This document shows, one piece after another, positions 42,824 to 52,033 of a stretch of DNA of 64,000 nt. Where the stretch lies: positions 24,743 to 88,742 of the forward strand of contig NZ_BTCK01000027.1 in the NCBI RefSeq assembly GCF_033239625.1. The letters run 5' to 3'. A program made the translations under genes and the position numbers. This stretch comes from Paenibacillus_T sp033239625. GTDB taxonomy: Bacteria > Bacillota > Bacilli > Paenibacillales > Paenibacillaceae. Every line of letters begins with the position of its first letter. The first letter of the stretch is position 1. Under the pieces are notes generated by a model, which made no database searches, was not told where the DNA came from, and saw only the letters and a program-made list of their open reading frames with translations.

Positions 42824-45448
42824 ATGCTAAATAGCTTACAAGTAACGGCAATGCGCCGGATCAGAAATATCGGTTATAGAGAGATCGCCATCGCAGCAGT
42901 CGTTGTCGTCCTAATCGTGGCGGGCTGGTATGCACCTTCGTTTATCAAGCATTGGAGTATCAACAAGCAGGACCTGCCTGTCGCGGCAAGAGAAGGCCTG
43001 TCGCCGGTCGTTGGCAAAATAGAGCCGAAGTCAGGCAATGTTCTGCTTGCAACCAGCGGTCAGAAGCAGCTTAATCTCGATACGACGACCTTGAATTTGC
43101 AAGTCGTTGATGCAGCGGCCGGCACGACGTGGAACAGCTTGTATCTGGAAGAGGGCAGCGGGGATATCGAGAAATCGCCGCTCGTCATCAAGTTTCTAGG
43201 CAAGGATGGCACGATGACCGAGTGGGATGCGTTCAAGTATGCGATTCAGAACGGCAGGTACGAGCTGAATCAGATCGAGAACGGCGTTCAGATCGTATTC
43301 GACTTCTTCGAGACCGAATCGTATCGGCTGAACGAATATATGCCTGACAAAATCTCGGAAGAGAATTATAAGAAAGAATTCGTCGATCCGATCAATGAAG
43401 GGCTGCTTAATGGCGAGATCAGCATGGTCGATGCACAGAAATACAATGACGCGCTCTCGATCATGTACCAGCTGGATCAGGACAATGATTTGTACTTCAA
43501 CAAGTTCGCAGGCCTTCCGCCGACGTCGCTTGTGAAGGATCTGATCAATCTGTCGAAGGCGGTTGGCTACACGACGGAGATGCTGATGGCGGACAGCCAG
43601 CAATTCGGCATTCAAGTGACGATTACGGAACCTGCTAGATTCGTCATTACAATGGAGGCAACGCTCGATAACGGCGACTTCGTTGTCAAGGTGCCGACCT
43701 ATGAAATCAAAGGTGGAAATCAGTTCTATACGCTGCAGAACATTGCGGTGCTGCCATCGTTCGGGCTGGCTTCGGCCGACAAAGTGAGCGATGGATACAT
43801 TGTCGTACCGGACGGCTCCGGCGCCTTGTTCAAGCTCAATTCGTTTAATGGCAAATTCCCAGAGTATGAACGGCCGGTTTACGACAACACGTATTACGAC
43901 AAGCTGTACGATCTGCCGGAGTTTCCTGAGAATCTGACGATGCCGGTGTTCGGCATGTACGATACGGACCAAGCGGGCAAGTCCTCGGGTTATCTGGGCA
44001 TTATCGATTCAGGCGCCGAGCTTGGCAATGTCAAAGTACAGCTTGGCACGCAGGATACTTCGACAGGCGGCACGTTGTACAACAAAGTGTACAGCTCGCT
44101 TGATGCGATGCAGTTCTCCCGCGTCAAGGTGTTCGGCGCTTACAGCGACAACGAAGCGCGGTTCCTGTCAACGACAGGCTTGATTAACGTCGATTACACG
44201 GTTCGATACAGGCTGTTCAGCGGCGAAGTCTCGTACTACGACATGGCGAAGAGCTATCAGCAGCATTTGATCGACAAGTATGACTTGAAACAGAACTTCA
44301 ATGCGACGCCTAAGCTTTTCCTTGACGTAATCGGAACGGTGACGCTCGATAAGCGATTCCTTGGCGTTCCGTATACGAAGCCATACTCGATGACGAAATA
44401 TGATCAATTGTTATCGATCATGAACGATTTGCAGGACGTCAACAAGGTCGTGAACTACAAGGGCTTCTTCAATGGCGGCTTGAACAACACGATTATGAAC
44501 AAGGCGGATTTGACTGGAGCGAACGGCAGCCGCAAAGAGCTTAACGACTTGATGGATTACTTCAAGCAGAATGGCAGCAGCCAGTTGTTCCTCAATGCCG
44601 ATCTGATGCGCGTATCCGATACGAGCGACGGCTTCTGGTTGAAATCGAACGCGCTGCATGGTTATGACGGCAAACCGATTGGTTTCAAGAAATACGATCT
44701 TGCCAGTGGCATGTTCAGCACGAACGCGACGAAGCAGTATCTGCTCTATCCACTCATTCTGAGCGATACGGTGAACAAGTTCGTCAAGGACTCGGAAGAT
44801 TACCCGAATATTGCGGTCAATGACATGGGTTCGACGTATTATGCGAACTATAATCCGCGCGATATTATCGATCCGGTCGTGTCTAACGCGATTGTAGAGG
44901 ACAACCTGAAGAAGCTGGCAGAGAGCAAGACCATTGCGCTGGACAATCCGAATATGGATCGAATCCAATACAGCCAGTACGCAGCGAACATCTCGCGAGA
45001 GAGCAGCAACTACGGCACGATGTACATGTCCATTCCTTTCCGCCAACTGGTCATGAACGGACTGACGGAGTATACGACGCTGAATGTGAACATGTCGGCT
45101 GATCGCAGCAGCTACTATCTGCTGCAGGCGCTGGAGCTTGGCAGCATTCCGAAGTATACGATTAGTGCAGAGAACGTCGACGTACTGAAAAACTCGGAAT
45201 ACAGCGATTATATTTCGATTCAGTATTCGGCCATTAAGGATGGTATCAAATCTCTGTACGCCGAATACAGCAAAGGGCTCGAAGCGATTGGCTCGAAGGA
45301 GATCACCGGGCATCAGATGCTGGCGAAGAACGTATTCGAGACCACCTATGCTTCCGGATCGAAGGTTATTGTCAACTACAACAAATACGACGTCACGGTC
45401 GCAGGCCATCATCTGGATGCGCTGGGCTACGCGATCGAGTCGAAGTAA
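42824..45448 (+). CDS. DUF5696-like membrane-anchored extracellular protein
   Basis: The 874-residue protein has one N-terminal membrane helix (about residues 20-38) and an extracellular body. An N-terminal beta-rich part (about 60-330) includes the segment DGYIVVPDGSGALFKLN. A large region (about 380-800) has alternating strand-helix order and motifs such as SSGYLGIIDSGAELGNV, FLDVIGTVTLDKRFLGVPYT, VNYKGFFNGGLNNTIM and SQLFLNADLMRVSD. This resembles a TIM-barrel glycosidase-like core of the GH101/DUF5696 kind. Whether it is catalytic is unknown; acidic candidates exist but none is proven. A role in processing or presenting bound glycan is possible. Confidence 0.75.
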   Translation: MLNSLQVTAMRRIRNIGYREIAIAAVVVVLIVAGWYAPSFIKHWSINKQDLPVAAREGLSPVVGKIEPKSGNVLLATSGQKQLNLDTTTLNLQVVDAAAGTTWNSLYLEEGSGDIEKSPLVIKFLGKDGTMTEWDAFKYAIQNGRYELNQIENGVQIVFDFFETESYRLNEYMPDKISEENYKKEFVDPINEGLLNGEISMVDAQKYNDALSIMYQLDQDNDLYFNKFAGLPPTSLVKDLINLSKAVGYTTEMLMADSQQFGIQVTITEPARFVITMEATLDNGDFVVKVPTYEIKGGNQFYTLQNIAVLPSFGLASADKVSDGYIVVPDGSGALFKLNSFNGKFPEYERPVYDNTYYDKLYDLPEFPENLTMPVFGMYDTDQAGKSSGYLGIIDSGAELGNVKVQLGTQDTSTGGTLYNKVYSSLDAMQFSRVKVFGAYSDNEARFLSTTGLINVDYTVRYRLFSGEVSYYDMAKSYQQHLIDKYDLKQNFNATPKLFLDVIGTVTLDKRFLGVPYTKPYSMTKYDQLLSIMNDLQDVNKVVNYKGFFNGGLNNTIMNKADLTGANGSRKELNDLMDYFKQNGSSQLFLNADLMRVSDTSDGFWLKSNALHGYDGKPIGFKKYDLASGMFSTNATKQYLLYPLILSDTVNKFVKDSEDYPNIAVNDMGSTYYANYNPRDIIDPVVSNAIVEDNLKKLAESKTIALDNPNMDRIQYSQYAANISRESSNYGTMYMSIPFRQLVMNGLTEYTTLNVNMSADRSSYYLLQALELGSIPKYTISAENVDVLKNSEYSDYISIQYSAIKDGIKSLYAEYSKGLEAIGSKEITGHQMLAKNVFETTYASGSKVIVNYNKYDVTVAGHHLDALGYAIESK

Positions 45449-45523
45449 CAGCATCGAAGAAGCATGCAAAATGCCAGGTATATGCTTACGAAGCAAGCAT
45501 TTGGCTTACAGGCAGCAGCAAAG
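45449..45523. repeat. Dispersed repeat family B, internal fragment
   Basis: CAGCATCGAAGAAG, TATGCTTACGAAGC and CAGGCAGCAGCA line up in order with CAGCATCGAGAAG, TATGCTTACGAAGC and CAGGTAGTAACA of the copy at 41892. It fills the gap before the next permease gene. Confidence 0.55.
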
Positions 45524-45535
45524 GAGGTTCAGTAG

Positions 45536-46468
45536 GTGGCGGGTACAGCGGTCAAATCAAAGAAGCTGCATATTTCCCATCAGAATATGAGAAAAGTCCA
45601 CGGCATCATCTTCATGCTGCCGTGGCTCATCGGCTTCATTCTATTCTTCATCAAGCCGCTCGTGAACACGATCAAATATTCGTTTCACGAGGTAGGCGTT
45701 GCGGACAACGGGGGGATGGTGCTCAAGTATGTCGGCTTGAGCAACTACACCAACCTGTTCCGCACGGAAGTATCGAGCCAGAGTCAAACATTCTTGCGCG
45801 TATTCACTGACGAGAACGTCAACATCTTCATGAATACGCCGGTCATCGTCATCTTCAGCTTGTTCTGCGCGATTCTCGTGAACGTGAAGTTCAAAGGCCG
45901 GGGACTGGCAAGGGTTATCTTCTTCCTGCCGATCGTATTAGGCTTGAAGGTTGTCGTTGATCTGATCATGATAACATCGGGCGGCGATGTGGCTGACGCG
46001 GCTGTCAGCAGTCAGTTCGATACTAGCATGCTGATCGACTTCCTGCTCAATTACACGTTTCTGCCGGTGAATGTAACCTTATTTATTTCCGACCTTGCGA
46101 GCAACATTTTCTTGCTGATTTCCCAGACAGGGGTTCAGACGTTGATCTTCCTGGCGGGCTTGCAGTCCATTAACCAGTCGCTCTATGAGGTGGCTCGCAT
46201 TGAGGGCGCGAACAGCTACGAGGTGTTCTGGAAGATTACGCTTCCGCTCCTGTCGAACATCTCGTTGTTCGCACTTGTGTATACGTTCGTCGATATGTTC
46301 CTGCAGTCGTCGATTTCGACGGAAATCTACTACTTCGCGTTCAATAAGAACAACATCGGCGTAGGTTCGTCGCTGTCGGTCGTCTATCTATTCAATGTGC
46401 TGATCGATTTGGTTCTGCTTCTATTTATTACGAGCAAGGTGGTGAGGATGAATAATGGCGACAAGTGA
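45536..46468 (+). CDS. Sugar ABC transporter permease 2A (MalF-like)
   Basis: The 310-residue permease has six membrane helices, a MalF-type N-terminus (VHGIIFMLPWLIGFILFFIK) and the EAA loop YEVARIEGANSYEVFWKITL. It starts with GTG after AAAGGAGG. It is distinct in sequence from permease 1A, so the operon encodes two different transport channels rather than a duplication. It overlaps the next gene by 14 bases. Confidence 0.93.
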   Translation: MAGTAVKSKKLHISHQNMRKVHGIIFMLPWLIGFILFFIKPLVNTIKYSFHEVGVADNGGMVLKYVGLSNYTNLFRTEVSSQSQTFLRVFTDENVNIFMNTPVIVIFSLFCAILVNVKFKGRGLARVIFFLPIVLGLKVVVDLIMITSGGDVADAAVSSQFDTSMLIDFLLNYTFLPVNVTLFISDLASNIFLLISQTGVQTLIFLAGLQSINQSLYEVARIEGANSYEVFWKITLPLLSNISLFALVYTFVDMFLQSSISTEIYYFAFNKNNIGVGSSLSVVYLFNVLIDLVLLLFITSKVVRMNNGDK

Positions 46469-47465
46469 GATTGCGACAAGTGAAGCGAAGGCCGCAAGAC
46501 GAATCGACGGTTATGTATTGAAGAGCAAGCTTCAAAAATTCGTGTTCGGGTACCTGTTCTACTCGCTGGTCATCGGTTTGGGCTTTGCCATCATCTATCC
46601 TTTGATCAAGCTCATTCCGGTTGTATTCAACGATATCGAGGATCTAGGCAATCCGGACGTCATATGGGTGCCGATCGAATATTCGGTCATAAGCTTCAAA
46701 GCTGCTATTCGACTAGTATTCGGCAACTTCATGCCGATGCTGCAGACGATCGGATATTCGGTCATCATCGCGGTCGTTCAGATCTTCGTCTGCGCAGTCG
46801 CTGGTTATGCGCTGGGCCGAGTCGAGTTCTGGGGACGGAACCTGCTGACGTTTCTCGTCATCATATCGTTCGTCGTACCGCCGCAATCGCTGCTCATTTC
46901 GCAGTACCTCAGCTTCAAGCACTTCGATGTATTCGGCATTATTACAGCGATTCATGGCAGCACGGTCGATCTCATCAATCAGCCTTATACGCTTTACCTG
47001 ATTGCCTTCTTCGGTTTCGGCGTGAAACAGAGCATGTTCATCTTCGTATTCCGACAGTTCTTCAAAGGGCTGCCGAAGGAGCTGGAAGAAGCGGCTTATA
47101 TGGACGGCTGCGGTTTCTATCGGACGTATTTCCGCGTTGCGCTTCCGAATGCAGTGCCGGCGATTATGACGGTAGCGATTCTCTCTTTCGTATGGAACTA
47201 CGGGGATACCTATTACACAGGTTACTTCCATCCGGACGGACCGTATTTGAGCAATAAGCTCATGACGACCTTCTCGGAAGCGAACGTACAGAACATTCTC
47301 TATGCGGTCAAAACATGGTATGGGGTGCCAGGAGCGACGACATTCTCCTTCGACGCCGTGAAGCAAGCGGCTGCCATCATTTATCTCCTGCCGTTGCTGC
47401 TTATCTATTTCGTCGTACAGAAACGAATCGTAGAGAACTTTGAACAGTCGGGTATTGTTGGCTAA
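46455..47465 (+). CDS. Sugar ABC transporter permease 2B (MalG-like)
   Basis: The 336-residue permease has six membrane helices and a longer N-terminal tail. The EAA-loop motif LEEAAYMDGCGFYRTYFRVA and LPN is near residue 215. A large extracytoplasmic loop between helices 1 and 2 (VVFNDIEDLGNPDVIWVPIE) distinguishes it from permease 1B. It pairs with permease 2A through the overlapping start. The end of the gene abuts the second GH30 gene. Confidence 0.93.
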   Translation: MATSEIATSEAKAARRIDGYVLKSKLQKFVFGYLFYSLVIGLGFAIIYPLIKLIPVVFNDIEDLGNPDVIWVPIEYSVISFKAAIRLVFGNFMPMLQTIGYSVIIAVVQIFVCAVAGYALGRVEFWGRNLLTFLVIISFVVPPQSLLISQYLSFKHFDVFGIITAIHGSTVDLINQPYTLYLIAFFGFGVKQSMFIFVFRQFFKGLPKELEEAAYMDGCGFYRTYFRVALPNAVPAIMTVAILSFVWNYGDTYYTGYFHPDGPYLSNKLMTTFSEANVQNILYAVKTWYGVPGATTFSFDAVKQAAAIIYLLPLLLIYFVVQKRIVENFEQSGIVG

Positions 47466-47469
47466 CAAG

Positions 47470-49077
47470 GTGAAACGGCTGTCGCCGTCTTCGCAAACGG
47501 CGCAGCGCGTTTCATTCCGATATAGAAAGGCGGATGAATCTAGTTTGACAGTCGGAATTAAGCCGCATGTAAGCAAGGTACTCATCGACGCGGCGGTACA
47601 ATATCAAACAATCGATAACTTCGGAGCATCTGACGCATGGTCGATGGATCCGATCGGCAAGCATTGGACGGAAGATAATAAGACGCGTGTCGCAGACCTG
47701 CTGTTCTCCAGAGAGCGCGGAATTGGATTATCTGCATGGCGATTCAACATCGGCGCCGGCTCGGAGGAAACGGATCGCGAGATTATTCGCAATCCGTGGC
47801 GCCGGGCTGAGGCGTTCAAGATGTCGGCAGACGGAGAATACGATTGGAGCAAGCAGGCGGGACAGCAATGGTTTCTGCGTGCGGCGAAGGAGAGAGGCGT
47901 CAATACGCTGATCGCCTTCGTCAACAGCCCGCCGGTATGGATGACGAAGAACGGACACGCGCAGCCTGATCCCAGCGTGGGTTCGACTAACCTGAAGCCT
48001 GGCTATGAGCCGGCATTCGCGACGTTTCTCGTTGATGTGCTGAAGCATTTTTATCAGGAAGGTATCGAGTTCCAGTTCGTAAGTCCGATCAATGAACCGA
48101 CTTGGGATTGGAATAACTCCGGACAGGAGGGAAACCGCTACAACAATGATGATCTGAAGCGGGTTCTTCTTGAAGTGTATAGACAGTTGCAGACATCAGG
48201 GCTGAAGACCAAGATTAGCGCCGCAGACGGCGTTGAGATTACGTCGCTGCTGGACGATGATCTGTACGAAACGTTCTCCGGCGAGCGGCAGTATTCGAGC
48301 GGCGCGAATAAGCTTGGGACTGGCGAATATCGGGAGTACATCAAATGCATGCTTGGCGATCCCGAGCTGAAGGAAGCGATCGGACATAAGATTGCCTCCC
48401 ACTCGTATTGGTCGGATTACGATAAGCCGGGCGATGATCGCCTCGGCACGTTGAGAGAATTGCTCGTTGCGAATATTGCGCGTTACGATTCGGATGCTGT
48501 CTATTGGATGTCGGAGTATTGCATTCTCGGTGCTGACGGTCATGGCCGCGACTTTGGGATGGATGCGGCGCTGCGCGTAGCGCGCGCGATTCACTTCGAC
48601 CTGGCGGCAGCGAATGCGGCGGCTTGGCAGTGGTGGACGGCAGTGTCCAAGGAGGATTATAAGGACGGACTGATCTACACCGACTTTAAGAAGCCAGGCG
48701 ACGAGCAGAATATTCTGCCTTCCAAGATTCTCTGGGCGCTAGGCAACTACAGCAAGTTTGTACGCCCAGGAGCAGTACGAGTATCGCTCGCGGAGTCCGA
48801 TGAAGGAGTTGGGCTGATGGGCTCGGCCTACATTCATGAAGGCGACCGGACGATTACTGCGGTGTTCGTGAACGACAGCGATGCAGACCGCCGCATCTCT
48901 GTATCGCTGCAGGGAATGCACATGCGGGGAAGCGTCTCGGTTATGCAGTCTTATTTGACATCAGAAGAACAGGATCTGTCGCGGGGAGAAGACATTCGAG
49001 CGCAGGCAGATGGCGCGTTGGAAGGCATTATTCCTGCAAGGTCAGTTGTCACATGGTATGGTCAATGGGATGAATAA
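47470..49077 (+). CDS. GH30 glycosidase without signal peptide, probable beta-1,6-galactanase
   Basis: The protein is about 535 residues if it starts at GTG 47470; TTG codons at 47440 or 47545 are alternatives and none has a good binding site, so coupling to the permease stop is likely. The GH30 barrel has YQTIDNFGASDAWSMD, IAFVNSPPVWMTKNG, the acid/base Glu209 in SPINEPTWDW and the nucleophile Glu349 in YWMSEYCILG. It lacks any secretion signal, unlike the first GH30 enzyme, so it probably digests imported beta-1,6-galacto-oligosaccharides in the cytoplasm. Last gene of the operon. Confidence 0.82.
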   Translation: MKRLSPSSQTAQRVSFRYRKADESSLTVGIKPHVSKVLIDAAVQYQTIDNFGASDAWSMDPIGKHWTEDNKTRVADLLFSRERGIGLSAWRFNIGAGSEETDREIIRNPWRRAEAFKMSADGEYDWSKQAGQQWFLRAAKERGVNTLIAFVNSPPVWMTKNGHAQPDPSVGSTNLKPGYEPAFATFLVDVLKHFYQEGIEFQFVSPINEPTWDWNNSGQEGNRYNNDDLKRVLLEVYRQLQTSGLKTKISAADGVEITSLLDDDLYETFSGERQYSSGANKLGTGEYREYIKCMLGDPELKEAIGHKIASHSYWSDYDKPGDDRLGTLRELLVANIARYDSDAVYWMSEYCILGADGHGRDFGMDAALRVARAIHFDLAAANAAAWQWWTAVSKEDYKDGLIYTDFKKPGDEQNILPSKILWALGNYSKFVRPGAVRVSLAESDEGVGLMGSAYIHEGDRTITAVFVNDSDADRRISVSLQGMHMRGSVSVMQSYLTSEEQDLSRGEDIRAQADGALEGIIPARSVVTWYGQWDE

Positions 49078-49102
49078 AGCTGTTTCGCGACAGCTTTATT
49101 TT
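49078..49102 (+). terminator. Terminator of the main operon
   Basis: AAGCTGT and ACAGCTT pair around TTCGCG, followed by TATTTTACC. The stem is short. Confidence 0.6.
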
Positions 49103-49112
49103 ACCCAATAAC

Positions 49113-49140
49113 TGAAACCCATTTCATGAAACTAGTTTCA
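49113..49140 (+). promoter_or_regulatory. Tandem LacI operators, site 3 (second GH35 gene)
   Basis: TGAAACCCATTTCA is followed directly by TGAAACTAGTTTCA, the latter a perfect 14-bp palindrome. It lies 52 bases before the start codon of the second GH35 gene. Confidence 0.82.
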
Positions 49141-49191
49141 TCTCGATTACCGCGATTCATTCGCGAAGCATAGAAGGGGAAGGTGACTGCA

Positions 49192-51975
49192 ATGCACACC
49201 ACTTATGCAGCCAAGACAGGCGCTGAATTTACGTACGACCACAAGAGCTTCATGATGAATGGCAAGAGAGTGTTTCTGAACAGTGCGGCCATTCACTATT
49301 TCCGGATGCCGAAGGAAGAATGGCGGGAAGTTCTTGTTAAAGCGAAGCTGGCAGGCATGAACTGCGTTGACACGTATTTTGCATGGAATGTGCATGAGCC
49401 GAATGAAGGGAAATGGAATTTCGAAGGCGACGCGGATTGCGGTGCATTCCTTGATCTGTGCGCCGAGCTCGGCTTGTGGGTTATTGCACGGCCAGGTCCG
49501 TTCATCTGCGCCGAGTGGGACTTCGGCGGTTTCCCTTGGTGGCTGGGCAACAAGGAAGGCGTGAAGTTCCGGGAATACAACGAGACGTATTTGAAGTATG
49601 TGGATTTGTACTTCGACCGCATTACGGAAGTCATTCGTTCCCGTCAATTGTCGCAAGGCGGAACGGTTATTCTGGTGCAGGTCGAGAACGAATACGGGTA
49701 TTTGACCGATGATGCTTCCGCAAGTGCCTACATGAGTCATCTGCGCGACGGATTGCTCAGCAGAGGAATCGACATGCCGCTCATTACATGTGTCGGCGGT
49801 GTCGAAGGTGCAATCGAAGGCGCGAACTTCTGGAGCGGAGCCGATCATCATTATGCCAACGTGCTGAAGAAGCAGCCGGATACGCCGAAGATCGTGACGG
49901 AGTTCTGGAGCGGGTGGTTCGAGCATTGGGGCGCACCAGCGGCAACGCAGAAGACGCCGGCGCTGTATGAGAAGCGTATGTTTGAAGCGATTCAGACAGG
50001 CTTCACGGGCATCAGCCACTACATGTTCTTCGGCGGTACGAACTTCGCCGGCTATGGCGGCAGAACGGTAGGCAGCAGCGATATCTTCATGGTCACTTCC
50101 TATGATTATGATGCGCCATTAAGCGAATACGGCAGAACGACGCCGAAGTATATGACGGCTAAGCGTTTCTCATTGTTTGTGGAAGCGGCGAGCTCGTTAT
50201 TGCTTGGATCGGAAGCTTTCGATACGGAAGGCATCGCTGTACCTAAGGGCATTACGGTTCGAGGGAGAAAGAACGAAGAGCAGACCCTACTGTTCGTTGG
50301 AAGTGACAAGGAAGAGAGAGAGACGGTCTATCTGACGCTCGAGAACGGCAGAACGCTGCCGGTTATGGTGAATCCGGGAGAAATCGTTCCAGTGCTTATT
50401 GGAATGAACGTTTTGGATGGGATTCTATTAACGAGTAATACAGCCATCGCGTGCAATGAGATGGTCGACGGCGTTCATACGCTTATCGTGTATGCCAAGG
50501 ATGGACAACGTTCGCTCGTTGAGCTGTGCGCAGATCAAGAGATCGTGCACGCGGACGAGCAGCCTGCTCTGTATATGACAAGCAGTGATGGGAAGACGAT
50601 CACGTTTGATTTCTATCACTTCAACGAGCCGCAAGAAGTACGGTTGACCGTTGGGGGTCAGGCGCTGCGATTGATCGTGTTGAACACGACGGCGATGGAT
50701 CAAACATGGCGCATCGGTGAAGGCCAGTGGGTAGGCGGATGCTTCGACGTCGATATCGAAGCTGGCGGACAGTTGGTGGCTGCAGTGAATACGTCCGCTT
50801 CAGCTGTTGCGTGGCCTTCGGGCTTCCGTCCGGTGCAGGATGGTAGTGAAGCTGCGGCTGCGACTGCGGCGAATATGGCTGATGCTGTACAGTTGAAGAC
50901 ACCGGAACTGACGGGTTGGGTGAGCAGCCCATTGGATTTGTCGACGGTACAAGGCGTATTCTGCGCAGTTCCGCAGGACTTCTCCAGCTTCTCGCAACCA
51001 TACGGTTATCTCGTCTATTCCAGTCTGATCGAGAGCGATTCCGACCGGCAGACGACACTTATTCTGCCGAAGCTGCAGGATACCGCGAGAGTCTATGTGA
51101 ACGGGACGGAAGCCGGGCTGATTCGCGAGGTTGGTTCCTCTTCCATTAAGCTCTCGCTGCGCGAAGGCAGCAACAGCCTGCAAATTCTCGTGCAGAATAT
51201 GGGACGTCTCAACTTCTCGCCATACCTCGGCGAGCCGAAAGGGTTGTTCGACACCGGCTACTTGCATGGCGCTGCGCTCGATCTGCGTGGAGGCTGGCAG
51301 AATGGAGAAGGCGGGGAAACGGTTCATCTTGACCGTGTGAACGCGCTGGATGGACAAGTCACATTGTCGCGTACGTTTAAGCTTGATGGTCAAGACCGAG
51401 CAGTTCTCGTAGGTGCAGTGAGCGTACCGCTTCGCATCAACGGTCAAGAAGTGCCGCTGGAAGGCTATCAGAACTGGTTCGCGCATTCTTCCGTAGATAT
51501 CTCCGCGTATATTCATCCGGGCGATAATGTGATCGAGATGCCTTACGTGAAGTCGCCGGTCAACCGACTCGAGCTGCTGTCCTACCATTCTTCGAACGGA
51601 ATCGGGGAGTGGAGCATGGCAGGGCTGGAGGATGGCGTACCAGCGGAAGCGGGCGGCGCGTCAGTGGTCGGTGCTGGCGAGAAGTCGCCTGCATGGCATC
51701 GCTGTGAATTCGCGAAGCCTACGCTTCCGACCAATGTTTATGCCAAGCTGAAGCTGCGCCTCACCGGTATGAGCAAAGGTACGGTATGGCTCAATGGCAT
51801 CAACCTTGGCCGCTACTGGCAGATCGGCCCGCAAGAGGACTACAAGGTGCCGCTGGCATGGCTCAAAGATGTGAACGAGCTTGTCCTGTTCGACGAAGAG
51901 GGCCGCACGCCAGCGAAGGTGAAGCTGTTGTTCGATGAGCAGACGAGCCGGAGCTGGGCGAGGATTGAGGGGTAA
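49192..51975 (+). CDS. GH35 beta-galactosidase
   Basis: The 927-residue protein has a canonical GH35 barrel (residues 15-340): LNSAAIHYFRMPKEEW, MNCVDTYFAWNVHEPNEGKW and ARPGPFICAEWDFGGFPWWL. The acid/base is Glu167 in VQVENEYGY and the nucleophile Glu237 in KIVTEFWSGWFEHWG. Beta domains follow, ending in the typical C-terminal jelly roll LNGINLGRYWQIGPQEDYKV. No signal peptide; it would act in the cytoplasm, releasing galactose from beta-galacto-oligosaccharides. The ATG at 49192 is preferred (AAGGGGAAGG 8 bases upstream) over a GTG at 49183. Its active-site motifs are far closer to standard GH35 than those of the gene at 28904. Confidence 0.95.
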   Translation: MHTTYAAKTGAEFTYDHKSFMMNGKRVFLNSAAIHYFRMPKEEWREVLVKAKLAGMNCVDTYFAWNVHEPNEGKWNFEGDADCGAFLDLCAELGLWVIARPGPFICAEWDFGGFPWWLGNKEGVKFREYNETYLKYVDLYFDRITEVIRSRQLSQGGTVILVQVENEYGYLTDDASASAYMSHLRDGLLSRGIDMPLITCVGGVEGAIEGANFWSGADHHYANVLKKQPDTPKIVTEFWSGWFEHWGAPAATQKTPALYEKRMFEAIQTGFTGISHYMFFGGTNFAGYGGRTVGSSDIFMVTSYDYDAPLSEYGRTTPKYMTAKRFSLFVEAASSLLLGSEAFDTEGIAVPKGITVRGRKNEEQTLLFVGSDKEERETVYLTLENGRTLPVMVNPGEIVPVLIGMNVLDGILLTSNTAIACNEMVDGVHTLIVYAKDGQRSLVELCADQEIVHADEQPALYMTSSDGKTITFDFYHFNEPQEVRLTVGGQALRLIVLNTTAMDQTWRIGEGQWVGGCFDVDIEAGGQLVAAVNTSASAVAWPSGFRPVQDGSEAAAATAANMADAVQLKTPELTGWVSSPLDLSTVQGVFCAVPQDFSSFSQPYGYLVYSSLIESDSDRQTTLILPKLQDTARVYVNGTEAGLIREVGSSSIKLSLREGSNSLQILVQNMGRLNFSPYLGEPKGLFDTGYLHGAALDLRGGWQNGEGGETVHLDRVNALDGQVTLSRTFKLDGQDRAVLVGAVSVPLRINGQEVPLEGYQNWFAHSSVDISAYIHPGDNVIEMPYVKSPVNRLELLSYHSSNGIGEWSMAGLEDGVPAEAGGASVVGAGEKSPAWHRCEFAKPTLPTNVYAKLKLRLTGMSKGTVWLNGINLGRYWQIGPQEDYKVPLAWLKDVNELVLFDEEGRTPAKVKLLFDEQTSRSWARIEG

Positions 51976-51998
51976 AGGTTGGTTGTGAATAGGGTGAG

Positions 51999-52033
51999 GC
52001 AGCCTCGGACGTTATGTCCGAGGCTGTTTTTTG
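51999..52033 (+). terminator. Terminator of the second GH35 gene
   Basis: CAGCCTCGGAC and GTCCGAGGCTG pair, followed by six T. Confidence 0.88.

Noticed and set aside
44411..45496. 361-codon antisense frame in the DUF5696-like gene
   Set aside because: Shadow of the coding frame; low-complexity hydrophobic/Arg pattern.
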